Positions 1-8,489 are shown, counted from the stretch's first letter. The stretch: DNA of 64,000 nucleotides from Erythrobacter sp. (GCF_024305245.1 NZ_JAMWYX010000001.1:554366-618365), one strand, 5' to 3'. Notes: generated from the sequence alone by a model not told the origin. Numbers and translations: made by a program.

Positions 1-464
1 GCGATCACCCAGGTGCGGTGATCGACCAGATCATCACCGAACACCGCGTTGAGGTGCCGTTCAGCCATCGCCATGCCGACCGCCATCGCAACGCCCTGAC
101 CCAGCGGGCCAGTGGTGCATTCCACCCCGTCGAGCAGGAAGTTTTCCGGGTGGCCCGCGCACGGGCTGCTGATCTGGCGGAAGTTGCGGATATCCTCGAT
201 CGTCGGGCGCTCGTAACCGGTCAGGTGAAGCAGCGCGTAGATCAGCATCGATCCGTGACCGGCGGACAGCACGAAGCGATCGCGATCGGCCCAGAACGGC
301 GCATTCGGATCGAACTTCAGGTGGCGCGTCCACAGCACTGTCGCCACGTCGGCCATGCCCATCGGCATTCCCGGATGGCCCGAATTGGCCGCTTCGACCG
401 CGTCCATCGACAGGGCGCGGATCGCGTTTGCCATCAGCGGCAGGCGGGCGGGTTCGATCGTCAT
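1..464 (-). CDS. tkt: Transketolase, N-terminal part (cut by window edge)
   Basis: The minus strand from the ATG at 464 reads as the first 154 residues of transketolase, the thiamine-diphosphate enzyme that moves two-carbon units in the pentose phosphate pathway in the cytoplasm. Visible family marks are SGHPGMPMG near residue 30, a region resembling LSAGHGSML, and CTTGPLGQG, all of the ThDP-binding half. The reading runs off the window just before the expected GDG cofactor motif, so the rest of the gene lies to the left. The gene is divergent from the coiled-coil/zapA genes; about 235 bases separate the two starts and must hold both promoters. Confidence 0.95.
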   Translation of the reverse strand, partial: MTIEPARLPLMANAIRALSMDAVEAANSGHPGMPMGMADVATVLWTRHLKFDPNAPFWADRDRFVLSAGHGSMLIYALLHLTGYERPTIEDIRNFRQISSPCAGHPENFLLDGVECTTGPLGQGVAMAVGMAMAERHLNAVFGDDLVDHRTWVI

Positions 465-664
465 GGGCGCGCGTGTCTCCTGTGGTGCCTCGGGGCTGCC
501 TGTCAGCCCCGAAAGCGTGCCGACCACGCCGCGCGGCGGGCAGGCGATTCGATCCCTCGGTTGCGGGCTGTGCCATTGCCGAGCCATCCGATGAGGTCAA
601 CCTTGCGTGCGATACGGTGCGATGCGGCAATCCCGACGACTTATCAACAGGTCTCGCCAAGGCT

Positions 665-699
665 TTGCGTGAACATGCCTATCTTGGTATTTTACGCCG
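665..699 (+). promoter_or_regulatory. Candidate promoter for a leaderless transcript
   Basis: TTGCGT at 665-670 and TATTTT at 688-693 are separated by 17 bases, a usual sigma70 spacing. The expected transcription start, six to seven bases after the -10 box, coincides with the ATG at 700. No Shine-Dalgarno sequence precedes that ATG, so the mRNA may be leaderless. Motif match only. Confidence 0.35.
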
Positions 700-915
700 A
701 TGGTAGCCAACCGCATCGAGAACGCCGTGCAGCGCATAGAAGCCGCGATGCAGTGCATTGCCGCGGCGCGCGAGGCGGCGCTGGACGACGGCGGTCAGCA
801 GGCAGCAGGCTCCAAGCGGGTCATCGAACTGGTCAACCGCCATGAAAAGTTGCGAGAACAAGTCGCTGAAAGCCTGAGCGAACTTGATGATCTGCTTGGC
901 AAGCTGGAAGAATAG
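700..915 (+). CDS. Small coiled-coil protein upstream of zapA
   Basis: A 71-residue, mostly charged helical protein. The second half (residues about 40-71, from KRVIELVNRHEKLREQVAES to the end) has heptad-like spacing of Leu/Val expected of a coiled coil. It ends six bases before zapA and is on the same strand, so the two are probably co-transcribed. The position suggests a cell-division accessory protein in the style of ZapB, but no sequence family is recognised and that role is only inferred. There is no signal peptide or membrane segment. The ATG has no clear ribosome-binding site. Confidence 0.7.
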   Translation: MVANRIENAVQRIEAAMQCIAAAREAALDDGGQQAAGSKRVIELVNRHEKLREQVAESLSELDDLLGKLEE

Positions 916-921
916 CCCATC

Positions 922-1359
922 ATGAGCACGGTGACGATCTCCATCGGCCCCAAAAACTATCCGGTGGCCTGCGCCGATGGGGAGGAAGCGCATATCGCGG
1001 CGCTCGGTGCGATGATTGCGGAGAAATACGCGCTGATCGGATCGGCGCGTGCGCCGCTGGAAGCGCAGAACCTGCTGTTTGCCGCGCTCTTCCTGGCCGA
1101 CGAATTGGCCGAGGCGAGAAAACGCGCGCCCGGCGCCACAAAATCAGGCGATGAAGCGCCCGCTTTGCAAGCCGAAATCGCGAGGCTCGAAGGCGAAATC
1201 GCCGAATTGCGCAAGGTGCCGGCCCAGCCTGCTGCGCCGCAACCCGCGCCCTTCGGCAATGCCGAGGCGAGCACCGCGTTGGCTGAAAGGCTGGAAGCGC
1301 TTGCAGAACGAGCAGAGGCCAACGCCGCGGCGCTTGAAGCGATCGCTCAGAGCGCCTAG
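922..1359 (+). CDS. zapA: Cell division protein ZapA
   Basis: ZapA binds and bundles FtsZ at the division ring. The 145-residue product starts with the typical ZapA globular domain (VTISIGPKNYPVACADGEEA at about 4-23) followed by a long helix. The C-terminal half is rich in Ala, Glu and Arg and is predicted to be coiled coil, longer than the roughly 110 residues of Escherichia coli ZapA. GGAAG lies upstream of the ATG. The zapA-6S RNA-fau order that follows is conserved across many proteobacteria and supports both assignments. Confidence 0.9.
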   Translation: MSTVTISIGPKNYPVACADGEEAHIAALGAMIAEKYALIGSARAPLEAQNLLFAALFLADELAEARKRAPGATKSGDEAPALQAEIARLEGEIAELRKVPAQPAAPQPAPFGNAEASTALAERLEALAERAEANAAALEAIAQSA

Positions 1360-1369
1360 ATAAGGCCTT

Positions 1370-1544
1370 GACGGGACTGCCCGGCACGAGCCGATTGAAT
1401 ATCCCTGAGGCTATAAGTAATCCAAATGGGAGCTGTCCCTGTCCTTGCTTGCTGGTTCGTCCGGAAAGCTTGGGCATATGGCGCCCACCTGACGTAAAAC
1501 GCGTCAGAGGATTTCTAGCGCAAACGACCCATGGTGGTCCCGTC
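1370..1544 (+). ncRNA. ssrS: 6S RNA
   Basis: 6S RNA mimics an open promoter and sequesters sigma70 RNA polymerase in stationary phase. The interval sits between zapA and fau, the classic ssrS location. The ends GACGGGACTGCC (1370-1381) and GGTGGTCCCGTC (1533-1544) pair over 12 positions, counting G-T pairs, to form the closing stem of a long irregular hairpin. The middle contains further short helices, such as CTGACG with CGTCAG near 1489-1506. A T-rich stretch just after the closing stem (1548-1557) fits the 3' end of the transcript. The exact 5' and 3' ends are inferred. A covariance-model search would settle it. Confidence 0.82.
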
Positions 1545-1572
1545 ACGTTTTTTCTTTAAGTTCCTCGCTCAC

Positions 1573-1588
1573 GCGGCCTGAAGGCCGC
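1573..1588. repeat. Small GC-rich hairpin between 6S RNA and fau
   Basis: GCGGCC, loop TGAA, GGCCGC forms a perfect six-base-pair hairpin in the leader of fau. No T run follows directly, so terminator function is uncertain; a second GC-rich segment (CGGGCGCCCGGTCGGG) follows at about 1597-1612. Confidence 0.4.
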
Positions 1589-1663
1589 ATCGCTGCGGGC
1601 GCCCGGTCGGGCTTGCGGCCCTTCGGGTCGTTCCTCCGCTTTGAACTAAGGTTGTAAAAGCGC

Positions 1664-2236
1664 TTGGCCACCAAATCCGAACTTCGCCGTACCCTTCGCG
1701 CCGCGCGGCGGGCGCATGTTGCCGCGCAGCCTGATGCGATCCGCGCGCTGCTGTTCCATCGTCCGCCCGCGCCGCTTGCCGCCCGGATCGCTCCGGGCGC
1801 TACCATTGGGCTGTATCATGCCGCCCCTGACGAAGCCCCCGCCCGCGGCTATGCGCGGTTCTTCCATGAAGCCGGGCACACCATCGCCCTTCCCCGCTTC
1901 GCTTCGCGCGATGCGCCGATGATTCTGGCCCATCACACCGATCCTTACGGCGAAACCGATTGCGAACCCGGCCCGTTCGGCATCCAGCAACCCGGCGCCG
2001 CGGCAGATGTGATCGTGCCCGATATCCTGTTCGTGCCGCTGCTCGGCTTTACCGACGATTGCGAGCGGCTGGGACAAGGCGGGGGGCATTATGATCGCTG
2101 GCTGGCGGAACATCCCGGGCGCATGACCATTGGGCTCGCGTGGGACGTGCAGCTTTGTGCCGGCTTGCCTACCGAACCCCATGACGTGCCGCTCGACGCG
2201 GTCGTCACTCCCACGCGGATTTATGGATTCAACTGA
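1664..2236 (+). CDS. fau: 5-formyltetrahydrofolate cyclo-ligase
   Basis: Converts 5-formyltetrahydrofolate to 5,10-methenyltetrahydrofolate with ATP. The 190-residue protein has the N-terminal KSELRRTLRAARR helix and the C-terminal nucleotide-binding signature LGQGGGHYDRWL at about 142-153, preceded by PLLGFTDDCERLG, both diagnostic of the family. The start is a TTG, with AAGG about 12 bases upstream; no in-frame ATG exists near the N-terminus. The stop overlaps the next start (TGATG), suggesting translational coupling with the DUF2842 gene. Confidence 0.93.
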   Translation: MATKSELRRTLRAARRAHVAAQPDAIRALLFHRPPAPLAARIAPGATIGLYHAAPDEAPARGYARFFHEAGHTIALPRFASRDAPMILAHHTDPYGETDCEPGPFGIQQPGAAADVIVPDILFVPLLGFTDDCERLGQGGGHYDRWLAEHPGRMTIGLAWDVQLCAGLPTEPHDVPLDAVVTPTRIYGFN

Positions 2237-2487
2237 TGCGCGAAACCCCGACCTGGCGAATCCCTCTCGGCATCTTTGGTCTGTTCGTCGGACTGATGAT
2301 CTATGGCGCGGTCATCGCCCGCTATGCACCCGGCCTGATCGGCAACTGGCCCGGCTGGGCGCAGACGGTTGTTTACGTGGTGCTGGGCCTCGTCTGGCTG
2401 CTGCCCTTGCGGCGCTTCCTGATCTGGATGGAGACCGGCAGCTGGAGCCCGCCTGTAACGGCCGCACCAACGAAAAAGGCGGACTGA
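2236..2487 (+). CDS. DUF2842 small membrane protein
   Basis: An 83-residue integral membrane protein with two hydrophobic segments (about 9-29 and 43-62) ending in LPLRRFLIWMETGSW, the hallmark of the DUF2842 family found in alphaproteobacteria. Function is unknown. Its ATG overlaps the fau stop codon by one base, so it is co-translated with fau. Confidence 0.85.
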   Translation: MRETPTWRIPLGIFGLFVGLMIYGAVIARYAPGLIGNWPGWAQTVVYVVLGLVWLLPLRRFLIWMETGSWSPPVTAAPTKKAD

Positions 2488-2543
2488 CGCCCGCCCCGTT
2501 TTCCTGATTGGATCTGTCGATGGCCATTCCCGCTGAGGGGAAG

Positions 2544-2620
<77 letters not shown>

Positions 2621-2739
2621 GTATTTCCTCGTCCGAAGAGCGTTCCGGCGATGCCGTTCCGTTCGTTGGAGCAGCGCCATTAGGGCTGGCTTCGAAGGCT
2701 GTCAACGCCCTCGTCACCTGCCCCGACGCGAATTTTTCA

Positions 2740-4059
2740 TCAATCCACCAGCAACAATGCCGGCGTTTCGATCAGGCGCTTGATCCCCTGCACAAAGCTG
2801 GCTGCATTATGCCCGTCGACGACGCGGTGATCGCATGAAATCGAGATGTTCATCAGCTTGCGCTTGGCGATTCGCTCGCCTCCCATGCCGTCGGAAACGA
2901 ACATCGGACGTTCGACAATGCGATTGGGGCCGATGATCGCAACTTCGGGCCGGTTGATGACCGGCGTGGTCGCCACCCCGCCAAGCGGCCCGAGCGAGGT
3001 GATGGTGAGGGTCGAGCCCGAAAGCTCCTCCGACGTCGCCTTGCCGCTGCGCGCGGCTTCCGCCAGACGCACGATCTCGCGCGCCAATTGCCACAGGTTG
3101 CGGCTTTGCGCATCACGAATCACCGGCACCATCAAGCCCGCGTCGGTCTGTGCGGCCATGCCGAGATGCACGCTGCCATAGCGCGTCACCACGCCCGCCT
3201 CGTCATCATAGCGCGCGTTGATCATCGGATAGTCGGGCACCGCCTTGCAGATCGCGCGGATCAGCAGCGGCAGCATGGTCAGCTTGGGCTTGTCGCCTCG
3301 TCCAGAGTTGAGATCGGCGCGCAGTTCTTCAAGCGCGGTGACATCGCATTCCTCGACATAGGTGAAGTGCGGGATGTGACGCTTGGCTGCAGCCATGTTC
3401 TGGGCGATGCGTTTGCGCAGGCCGATGACCTTGATTGTCTCGTCGCTGCGCGCCTTGCCCGCAGCGCCAAACCCGCTGCCGGCGTTGTAGGCGAGGAAAG
3501 CGTCCAGATCGCCATGGCGCACGCGGCCATCCTCGGCTGGCTTCACCTCGGCCAGATCAATCCCGAGATCGCGCGCGCGCTGACGCACGGCGGGGCTGGC
3601 GAGGACCTTGTGATCCGTTCGTGCCGAGCTTGTCGAAGCCCTGCCTTTCTCTTGCTCGGCCTCAGCCGGAGTGGAGGAAGACCCTTCGGCAGGCTCAGGA
3701 AGAACGGTGGCAGGCTCGGGCTCCTTATCGTCCGCCCCTTCGGCATCCGACATATCGTCTTCGATCTGCTCGGCAGCAGCCTCGGCCTGCTCCTCCGAAG
3801 CTTCGCCCCCCTCTTCCTGGGCAACTTCGATCACCAGCAGCATCGAACCGATCGCGATTACATCGCCGACCTCGCCCGCGACTTCGACCACGGTGCCCGC
3901 CACCGGGCTTTCGATGTCGATCGTCGCCTTGTCGGTCATCACGTCGACAAGGTGCTGGTCTTCCTCGACCCGGTCACCGACCTTCACGTGCCATTCGACG
4001 ACTTCCGCCTCGGCCACGCCTTCGCCCACGTCGGGCATCTTGAAAATGAACTTCGCCAT
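2740..4059 (-). CDS. bkdB: Branched-chain 2-oxoacid dehydrogenase E2 (lipoamide acyltransferase)
   Basis: E2 core of a 2-oxoacid dehydrogenase complex, transferring acyl groups from lipoamide to CoA. In the 439 residues, a lipoyl domain occupies about 1-80 with the lipoylated Lys44 in MTDKATIDIE, then an acidic Ala/Glu linker, a peripheral subunit-binding domain at about 152-190 (ASPAVRQRARDLGIDLAEVK), and the acyltransferase domain ending in DHRVVDGH with catalytic His411 and Asp415. The start at 4059 is preferred because an earlier in-frame ATG (4095) lies inside the E1beta gene; AAGGA precedes it. Linker residues about 118-148 are encoded by a palindromic repeat element. It is the last gene of an E1alpha-E1beta-E2 operon; no E3 gene is present here. 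Confidence 0.93.
   Translation of the reverse strand: MAKFIFKMPDVGEGVAEAEVVEWHVKVGDRVEEDQHLVDVMTDKATIDIESPVAGTVVEVAGEVGDVIAIGSMLLVIEVAQEEGGEASEEQAEAAAEQIEDDMSDAEGADDKEPEPATVLPEPAEGSSSTPAEAEQEKGRASTSSARTDHKVLASPAVRQRARDLGIDLAEVKPAEDGRVRHGDLDAFLAYNAGSGFGAAGKARSDETIKVIGLRKRIAQNMAAAKRHIPHFTYVEECDVTALEELRADLNSGRGDKPKLTMLPLLIRAICKAVPDYPMINARYDDEAGVVTRYGSVHLGMAAQTDAGLMVPVIRDAQSRNLWQLAREIVRLAEAARSGKATSEELSGSTLTITSLGPLGGVATTPVINRPEVAIIGPNRIVERPMFVSDGMGGERIAKRKLMNISISCDHRVVDGHNAASFVQGIKRLIETPALLLVD
3615..3707. repeat. Intragenic palindromic repeat inside the E2 linker
   Basis: Arms at 3615-3638 (containing GAGCTTGTCGAAG) and 3684-3707 (containing CTTCGGCAGGCTCAGG) are inverted copies matching at about 19 of 24 positions by hand alignment. 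This resembles the dispersed palindromic elements common in Sphingomonadales, which are usually intergenic. Here the element length and phase keep the bkdB frame open; it encodes the low-complexity linker stretch containing LPEPAEGSSST and RASTSSART. Confidence 0.7.
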
Positions 4060-4066
4060 GGTGCGT

Positions 4067-5125
4067 TCAGTCCTTGAGAAGCTTGTCGATGGCATCGCCG
4101 ATGCGGACCGGGCCCGGGAAATAGGCCCATTCGAGGCTGTGGGGATAGGGCGTATCGAAGCCGGTGACGCGTTCGACCGGGGCTTCGAGGTGATAGAAAC
4201 AGCGTTCCGTGACGAGCGCGGAAAGCTCTGCGCCGAAGCCCGAAGTGCGGGTCGCCTCGTGCACGATCATGCAACGCCCGGTCTTTTCCACCGACGCTTC
4301 GATCGCTTCGATGTCGAGCGGAACCAGTGTGCGCAGGTCGATGATTTCGGCGTCGACGCCCTTTTCGCGGGCCACTGCTTCGGCGACGTGGACCATCGTG
4401 CCATAGGTCAGGATCGTCATCGCCTCGCCCGTGCGCACGATACGTGCCTTGCCCAGCGGGATGCGGTAATATCCTTCGGGCACCACGCTGTCGGCGTGCT
4501 TCTTCCACGGCTCGACCGGCTTGTCGTAGAAGCCCGAGAACGGGCCATTATAGATGCGCTTGGGCTCGAAGAAGATGACCGGGTCATTATCCTCGATCGC
4601 CGCGATCAGCAGGCCCTTGGCATCATAGGGGGTCGCGGGGATGACGGTCTTCAGGCCCGAAACATGGGTGAAGATTGCCTCGGGGCTCTGGCTGTGGGTC
4701 TGCCCGCCGAAGATACCCCCGCCGAAGGGCGAACGCACGGTCATCGGCGCGATGAAATCTCCGGCCGAACGGTAACGCAGCCGCGCAGCCTCGCTGATGA
4801 GCTGGTCGAGACCGGGGTAGATGTAATCGGCGAACTGGATTTCCGGTACGGGGCGCAAGCCGTAAGCGCCCATTCCCACCGCCACGCCGATGATCCCGCA
4901 TTCTGAAATCGGGGTGTCGAACACGCGGGTTTTGCCGTGTTTCGCCTGCAGGCCAGCAGTGGCGCGGAACACCCCGCCGAAATAGCCCACGTCCTCGCCC
5001 ATGATGATCACGTCGGGATCGCGCGCCAGCATGATGTCGAGCGCTTCGTTGATCGCCTCGATCATGTTGAGGCGGCGTTCGGGAGCGGTTTCCGCGTTCG
5101 CCACGGTTTGGGTATCTTCGCTCAT
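4067..5125 (-). CDS. bkdA2: Branched-chain 2-oxoacid dehydrogenase E1 beta subunit
   Basis: Beta subunit of the ThDP-dependent decarboxylase that feeds acyl groups to E2. The 352-residue protein shows the transketolase-like pyrimidine-binding domain (NMIEAINEALDIMLARDPDV, then IMGEDVGYFGGVF) and the C-terminal transketolase domain (GKARIVRTGEAMTILTYGTM, LRTLVPLDIEAIEASVEKTG). Strong similarity to the BCKDH type rather than pyruvate dehydrogenase. Its ATG overlaps the E1alpha stop (ATGA, 5122-5125), and the E2 ATG follows seven bases after its stop. Confidence 0.94.
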   Translation of the reverse strand: MSEDTQTVANAETAPERRLNMIEAINEALDIMLARDPDVIIMGEDVGYFGGVFRATAGLQAKHGKTRVFDTPISECGIIGVAVGMGAYGLRPVPEIQFADYIYPGLDQLISEAARLRYRSAGDFIAPMTVRSPFGGGIFGGQTHSQSPEAIFTHVSGLKTVIPATPYDAKGLLIAAIEDNDPVIFFEPKRIYNGPFSGFYDKPVEPWKKHADSVVPEGYYRIPLGKARIVRTGEAMTILTYGTMVHVAEAVAREKGVDAEIIDLRTLVPLDIEAIEASVEKTGRCMIVHEATRTSGFGAELSALVTERCFYHLEAPVERVTGFDTPYPHSLEWAYFPGPVRIGDAIDKLLKD

Positions 5126-6438
5126 CCGAAGGGCCTTTCGGTACCGAACTTGGCGATGCGTTCGCGGATTGCCTGATCGGCCTGTTCTTCAAGGTGCCAG
5201 GGCAGCTCCTCGTACACATCCTCGAACATGGTGTGGAACGGGTGGTGCAACCCGTGGCCGAGGATGCCGTTCTTTTCGGCTTCCTTGGTGGTGGCCTTGA
5301 CCAGTTCGGCACATTCCAGATCCATCGCGGCGTGGCGTTCCTCGTCCCATTCGCCGATGTCGATGAGGTGCGCCTTGAGCCGCGTCACCGGATCGCCCAG
5401 CGGCCATTCCTCGCGCTCCTGCGCGCTGCGGTAGCCGCTCGGGTCGTCCGAGGTTGAGTGTCCTTCCGCCCGGTACGTAAAATATTCGATCAGCGTCGGC
5501 CCCTGATTGGCGCGCGCGCGGTTGGCGGCCCACTGCGCGGCGGCAAAGCAGGCGAGCGCATCATTGCCGTCGACCCGCAGCGCGGCGATGCCATAGCCCA
5601 GCCCGCGCGCGGCGAAGGTGGTGCGTTCGGCACCGGCAAAACCGCTGAAGCTGCTGATCGCCCACTGGTTGTTGATAATATTGAGGATAACCGGTGCATT
5701 ATACACCGCCGCAAAGGTGCAGGCGCTGTGGAAATCGCCCTCTGCCGTGCTCCCTTCGCCAACCCATGTCGCAGCAATCCGGCTGTCGCCCTTGATCGCG
5801 CTCGCCATCGCCCAGCCCACTGCCTGCGGGGTCTGCGTGGCGAGGTTGCCGGAGATGCTGAAAAACCCGTGCTCGCGGCTGGAATACATGATCGGCAGCT
5901 GGCGGCCCTTCAGCTTGTCGGCCTTGTTCGAATATATCTGGTTGATCATCTCGATCAGCGGGTACCCGCGCGCAATGAGGATGCCCTGTTGACGGTAGGA
6001 CGGGAACACCATGTCGTCGCTCGCCAGCGCCATCGCGGGCGCGATCGAGGTCGCCTCCTCGCCGGTGCATTTCATGTAGAAGCTGGTTTTGCCCTGCCGC
6101 TGCCCGCGAAACATGCGTTCGTCGAATGCCCGCACCATCGCCATGTGGCCGAGCATCTGGCGCAGGGTTTCGGGGTCCAGCCGCGGGTTCCAGGGCCCGT
6201 GCGCCTGATTGTCATCGCCCAGCACCCGGATCAGACTATAGGCCAGCTCGCCCATCTGCGAAGGATGCGCGCTTTCATCGGGACGTGGCTGACCGCCGGG
6301 TGTGCCGATGTCGATATCGGAGAAATCGACGGTGTCGCCGGGCCGGTATTTCGGTTCGGGAACATGCAGTGACAACGACGGACGATTGCCGTCCGGCGCA
6401 GGGGCAGGCTGTTTTTCAGGATCGACCGGTCCGGCCAT
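5122..6438 (-). CDS. bkdA1: Branched-chain 2-oxoacid dehydrogenase E1 alpha subunit
   Basis: Alpha subunit of the decarboxylase acting on the 2-oxoacids from Leu, Ile and Val. The 438-residue product has a long N-terminal extension (about 75 residues) before the dehydrogenase E1 domain, as in other BCKDH alpha subunits. The ThDP/Mg motif is visible as GEGSTAEGDFHSAC through to a closing NN in LNIINNQW, and the phosphorylation-loop region RAEGHSTSDDPSGYRS is typical. The start at 6438 has GGGAGAG eight bases upstream; an ATG nine codons earlier lacks one. First gene of the operon, downstream of thyA on the same strand. Confidence 0.94.
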   Translation of the reverse strand: MAGPVDPEKQPAPAPDGNRPSLSLHVPEPKYRPGDTVDFSDIDIGTPGGQPRPDESAHPSQMGELAYSLIRVLGDDNQAHGPWNPRLDPETLRQMLGHMAMVRAFDERMFRGQRQGKTSFYMKCTGEEATSIAPAMALASDDMVFPSYRQQGILIARGYPLIEMINQIYSNKADKLKGRQLPIMYSSREHGFFSISGNLATQTPQAVGWAMASAIKGDSRIAATWVGEGSTAEGDFHSACTFAAVYNAPVILNIINNQWAISSFSGFAGAERTTFAARGLGYGIAALRVDGNDALACFAAAQWAANRARANQGPTLIEYFTYRAEGHSTSDDPSGYRSAQEREEWPLGDPVTRLKAHLIDIGEWDEERHAAMDLECAELVKATTKEAEKNGILGHGLHHPFHTMFEDVYEELPWHLEEQADQAIRERIAKFGTERPFG

Positions 6439-6549
6439 TGCAGCGCTCTCCCAACTGCTTCGCACCCGTCAACGGTAGTGCAATCATTGCTTGATCGCGT
6501 ATTTTTATTTCAACGCAGGCGCGCGGTCAAGCATCGCGCTCTGCGGCGA

Positions 6550-7518
6550 TCACACCGCAACAGGCGCCTTGATCGGAGGCAGCGGCGCGTAATCATGCAC
6601 CACGAAATCATCGATGCGGTAATCGAATATTGTTTCGGGGGTGCGGGTGATCTCCAGTCTCGGATGACCCTGCGGCGCGCGGCCGAGCTGCTCCGCGATC
6701 AGATGGGCGTGGTTGAGGTAGAGGTGCACGTCCCCGCCCATCCACACCAGTTCGCCCGGCTGCATGCCCGTCTGCTGCGCGATCATGCGGGAAAGCAGCG
6801 CCGCCGACCACAGGTTGAACGGCAAGCCGAGCGCGATATCGCAGCTGCGCTGATATAGCAGGCAGTTGAGCCGTGCGCTCTCTCCCTCCCCCGCGACATG
6901 GAACTGGTAGGTCTTGTGGCACGGCGGAAGCGCCATCCGGTCAAGCTCGGCGACATTCCAGCCTTCAATGATATGGCGGCGGCTGCCCGGGCTGGCGCGC
7001 AGGCTTTCGATCACGGCTGCGATCTGATTGATGCCCTCGCCCTTCTCGTAAAGTCCATCGGCGCGATACCGGTAAGTCGGCCAATCGACCCATTGCTTGC
7101 CGTAAACTGGCCCAAGCTCACCCCAAGCGGCAGCGAAAGCCTCGCTTTCGGCGATGCGGCCAACGAACTCGTCGAGGCTGATGTCGTCCCCGGTTTCGCG
7201 GACGTAATGCACGTGCGGCCATTCGTTCCAGATCTTGACGCCCTGCAGCACCAGCGGGCGGATATTGGTGGAACCGGTCAGGAACCACAGCAATTCGCGT
7301 GTGGCGGTCTTCCAGTAGACCCGCTTGGTGGTGAGTAGCGGCATTGCGCCATCCGCCAGATCGAATCGCAGCATCGCCCCGCACACAGAGCGCGTGCCCA
7401 CACCGGTGCGATCAATCCGCTCGCTCCCGGTCTCCCACACCGCGCGCATCAGATCGAGATATTGCTGCTCCGGATGGGGAACGGCGGGGTCGGAAACGGG
7501 AATCGCTGCGCTGGCCAT
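6550..7518 (-). CDS. thyA: Thymidylate synthase
   Basis: Makes dTMP from dUMP with methylenetetrahydrofolate. The 322-residue sequence carries the N-terminal RTGVGTRSVCG dUMP-phosphate region, the catalytic cysteine in ALPPCHKTYQFHV, RSCDIALGLPFN, and the C-terminal PIKAPVAV ending of classical ThyA. It is longer than the 264-residue E. coli enzyme owing to an insertion after the WNEWP region, a common form in alphaproteobacteria. The start ATG is at 7518. Confidence 0.96.
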   Translation of the reverse strand: MASAAIPVSDPAVPHPEQQYLDLMRAVWETGSERIDRTGVGTRSVCGAMLRFDLADGAMPLLTTKRVYWKTATRELLWFLTGSTNIRPLVLQGVKIWNEWPHVHYVRETGDDISLDEFVGRIAESEAFAAAWGELGPVYGKQWVDWPTYRYRADGLYEKGEGINQIAAVIESLRASPGSRRHIIEGWNVAELDRMALPPCHKTYQFHVAGEGESARLNCLLYQRSCDIALGLPFNLWSAALLSRMIAQQTGMQPGELVWMGGDVHLYLNHAHLIAEQLGRAPQGHPRLEITRTPETIFDYRIDDFVVHDYAPLPPIKAPVAV

Positions 7519-7629
7519 GAAAGCGACTATACGAGTGCAATTGCCCGCTTGCCACTATGCTCATCCACACCTATAGGGCGCGCCTTGCCTCGACCCGCGT
7601 GGCGTTTTTTCACGCGGGACCGACACGGT

Positions 7630-7706
7630 CGGGGAGTAGCTCAGCCTGGTAGAGCACTGTCTTCGGGAGGCAGGGGCCGGAGGTTCGAATCCTCTCTCCC
7701 CGACCA
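7630..7706 (+). tRNA. tRNA-Pro (CGG)
   Basis: A 77-base cloverleaf: acceptor CGGGGAG/CTCCCCG, D-arm GCTC..GAGC, anticodon stem CTGTC/GGCAG with loop TTCGGGA (anticodon CGG), T-loop TTCGAAT, and encoded terminal CCA. Anticodon CGG reads CCG, so Pro. Confidence 0.96.
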
Positions 7707-7929
7707 ATTTCGGCATTTTCAAGCCTTAAGTCACTGAAGTCCTGCACTTTCCTCCATATGAGGAAATCGGTCGGGAATCGGTTTACGCGCTAACGGCCGC
7801 TCGCACGGGTCAGCGATCTAAATCGCATGCCGCTGCAGCCTTCGCTTACAAAATCAAGGCAGATGGCCTAACTTGTTGCCGATCAACCTGAGGCCGCCCG
7901 TGCCCGGGATCAACAAAGCGAGCTCACCT

Positions 7930-8403
7930 ATGTTCGACGAACCCGGCTTTCCCAGCGCACCCGACTGGGAATTCGCTGAAATCACGCTCCAGACTTTCGT
8001 TTACTGTAGCCGGGCCGCCGAGGGCATCGATGATGTCGAGGTTGCGCGCATCGTCGAGTTTTCTCAACGCCGCAATGTCGCCCGCGGCATCACCGGGGTG
8101 CTGGTTTTCGGCAGCGGTGTCTTCTTTCAATGGATCGAGGGGCCGCCCGCCGAGGTCGAAAAACTGATCGCGAGCCTGCATGGCGATACGCGACACAATG
8201 ATGTCGTCGCGCTGGATCTGAGCGTCGAAAAGCGTGAACGTCTGTACCCGGGCTGGGAAATGGAGTTGGTCGAAGCTGACGATATCCGCACGGTGCTGCA
8301 CGATGCGCTCGACTGCGCCGAAGACGAAAAGAACGTGGCGGCACTAAAGCGCATTCTCCAGCACCTCGATACAGAGCCGCTGGCTTCGCTCGGACGCAAT
8401 TGA
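7930..8403 (+). CDS. Stand-alone BLUF-domain blue-light photoreceptor
   Basis: BLUF domains bind FAD and switch a hydrogen-bond network on blue light. In this 157-residue protein the domain covers about 19-115. Tyr25, Asn49 and Gln67 have exactly the 24- and 18-residue spacing of the photoactive Tyr21-Asn45-Gln63 of AppA, and a Trp-Met pair is present in PGWEMEL, so photochemistry is expected. No enzymatic output domain is attached; the C-terminal 40 residues are helical, so it probably acts on a partner protein. The ATG at 7930 is chosen over an in-frame TTG at 7873; neither has a strong ribosome-binding site. Confidence 0.9.
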   Translation: MFDEPGFPSAPDWEFAEITLQTFVYCSRAAEGIDDVEVARIVEFSQRRNVARGITGVLVFGSGVFFQWIEGPPAEVEKLIASLHGDTRHNDVVALDLSVEKRERLYPGWEMELVEADDIRTVLHDALDCAEDEKNVAALKRILQHLDTEPLASLGRN

Positions 8404-8489
8404 TCGGGCGGACGGTGGCCAGTTCCGAACCGTGCTGTCCTGTTCGATCTGCCAGCTTGATTGCGGCGCAAGACTCGCTGGATGACTAG

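Noticed and set aside
6487..6534. Hairpin GCTTGATCGCG...CGCGGTCAAGC between thyA and bkdA1 as a terminator
   Set aside because: The loop is over 20 bases with no T run after the stem on the gene strand; read as a chance or regulatory inverted repeat at most.
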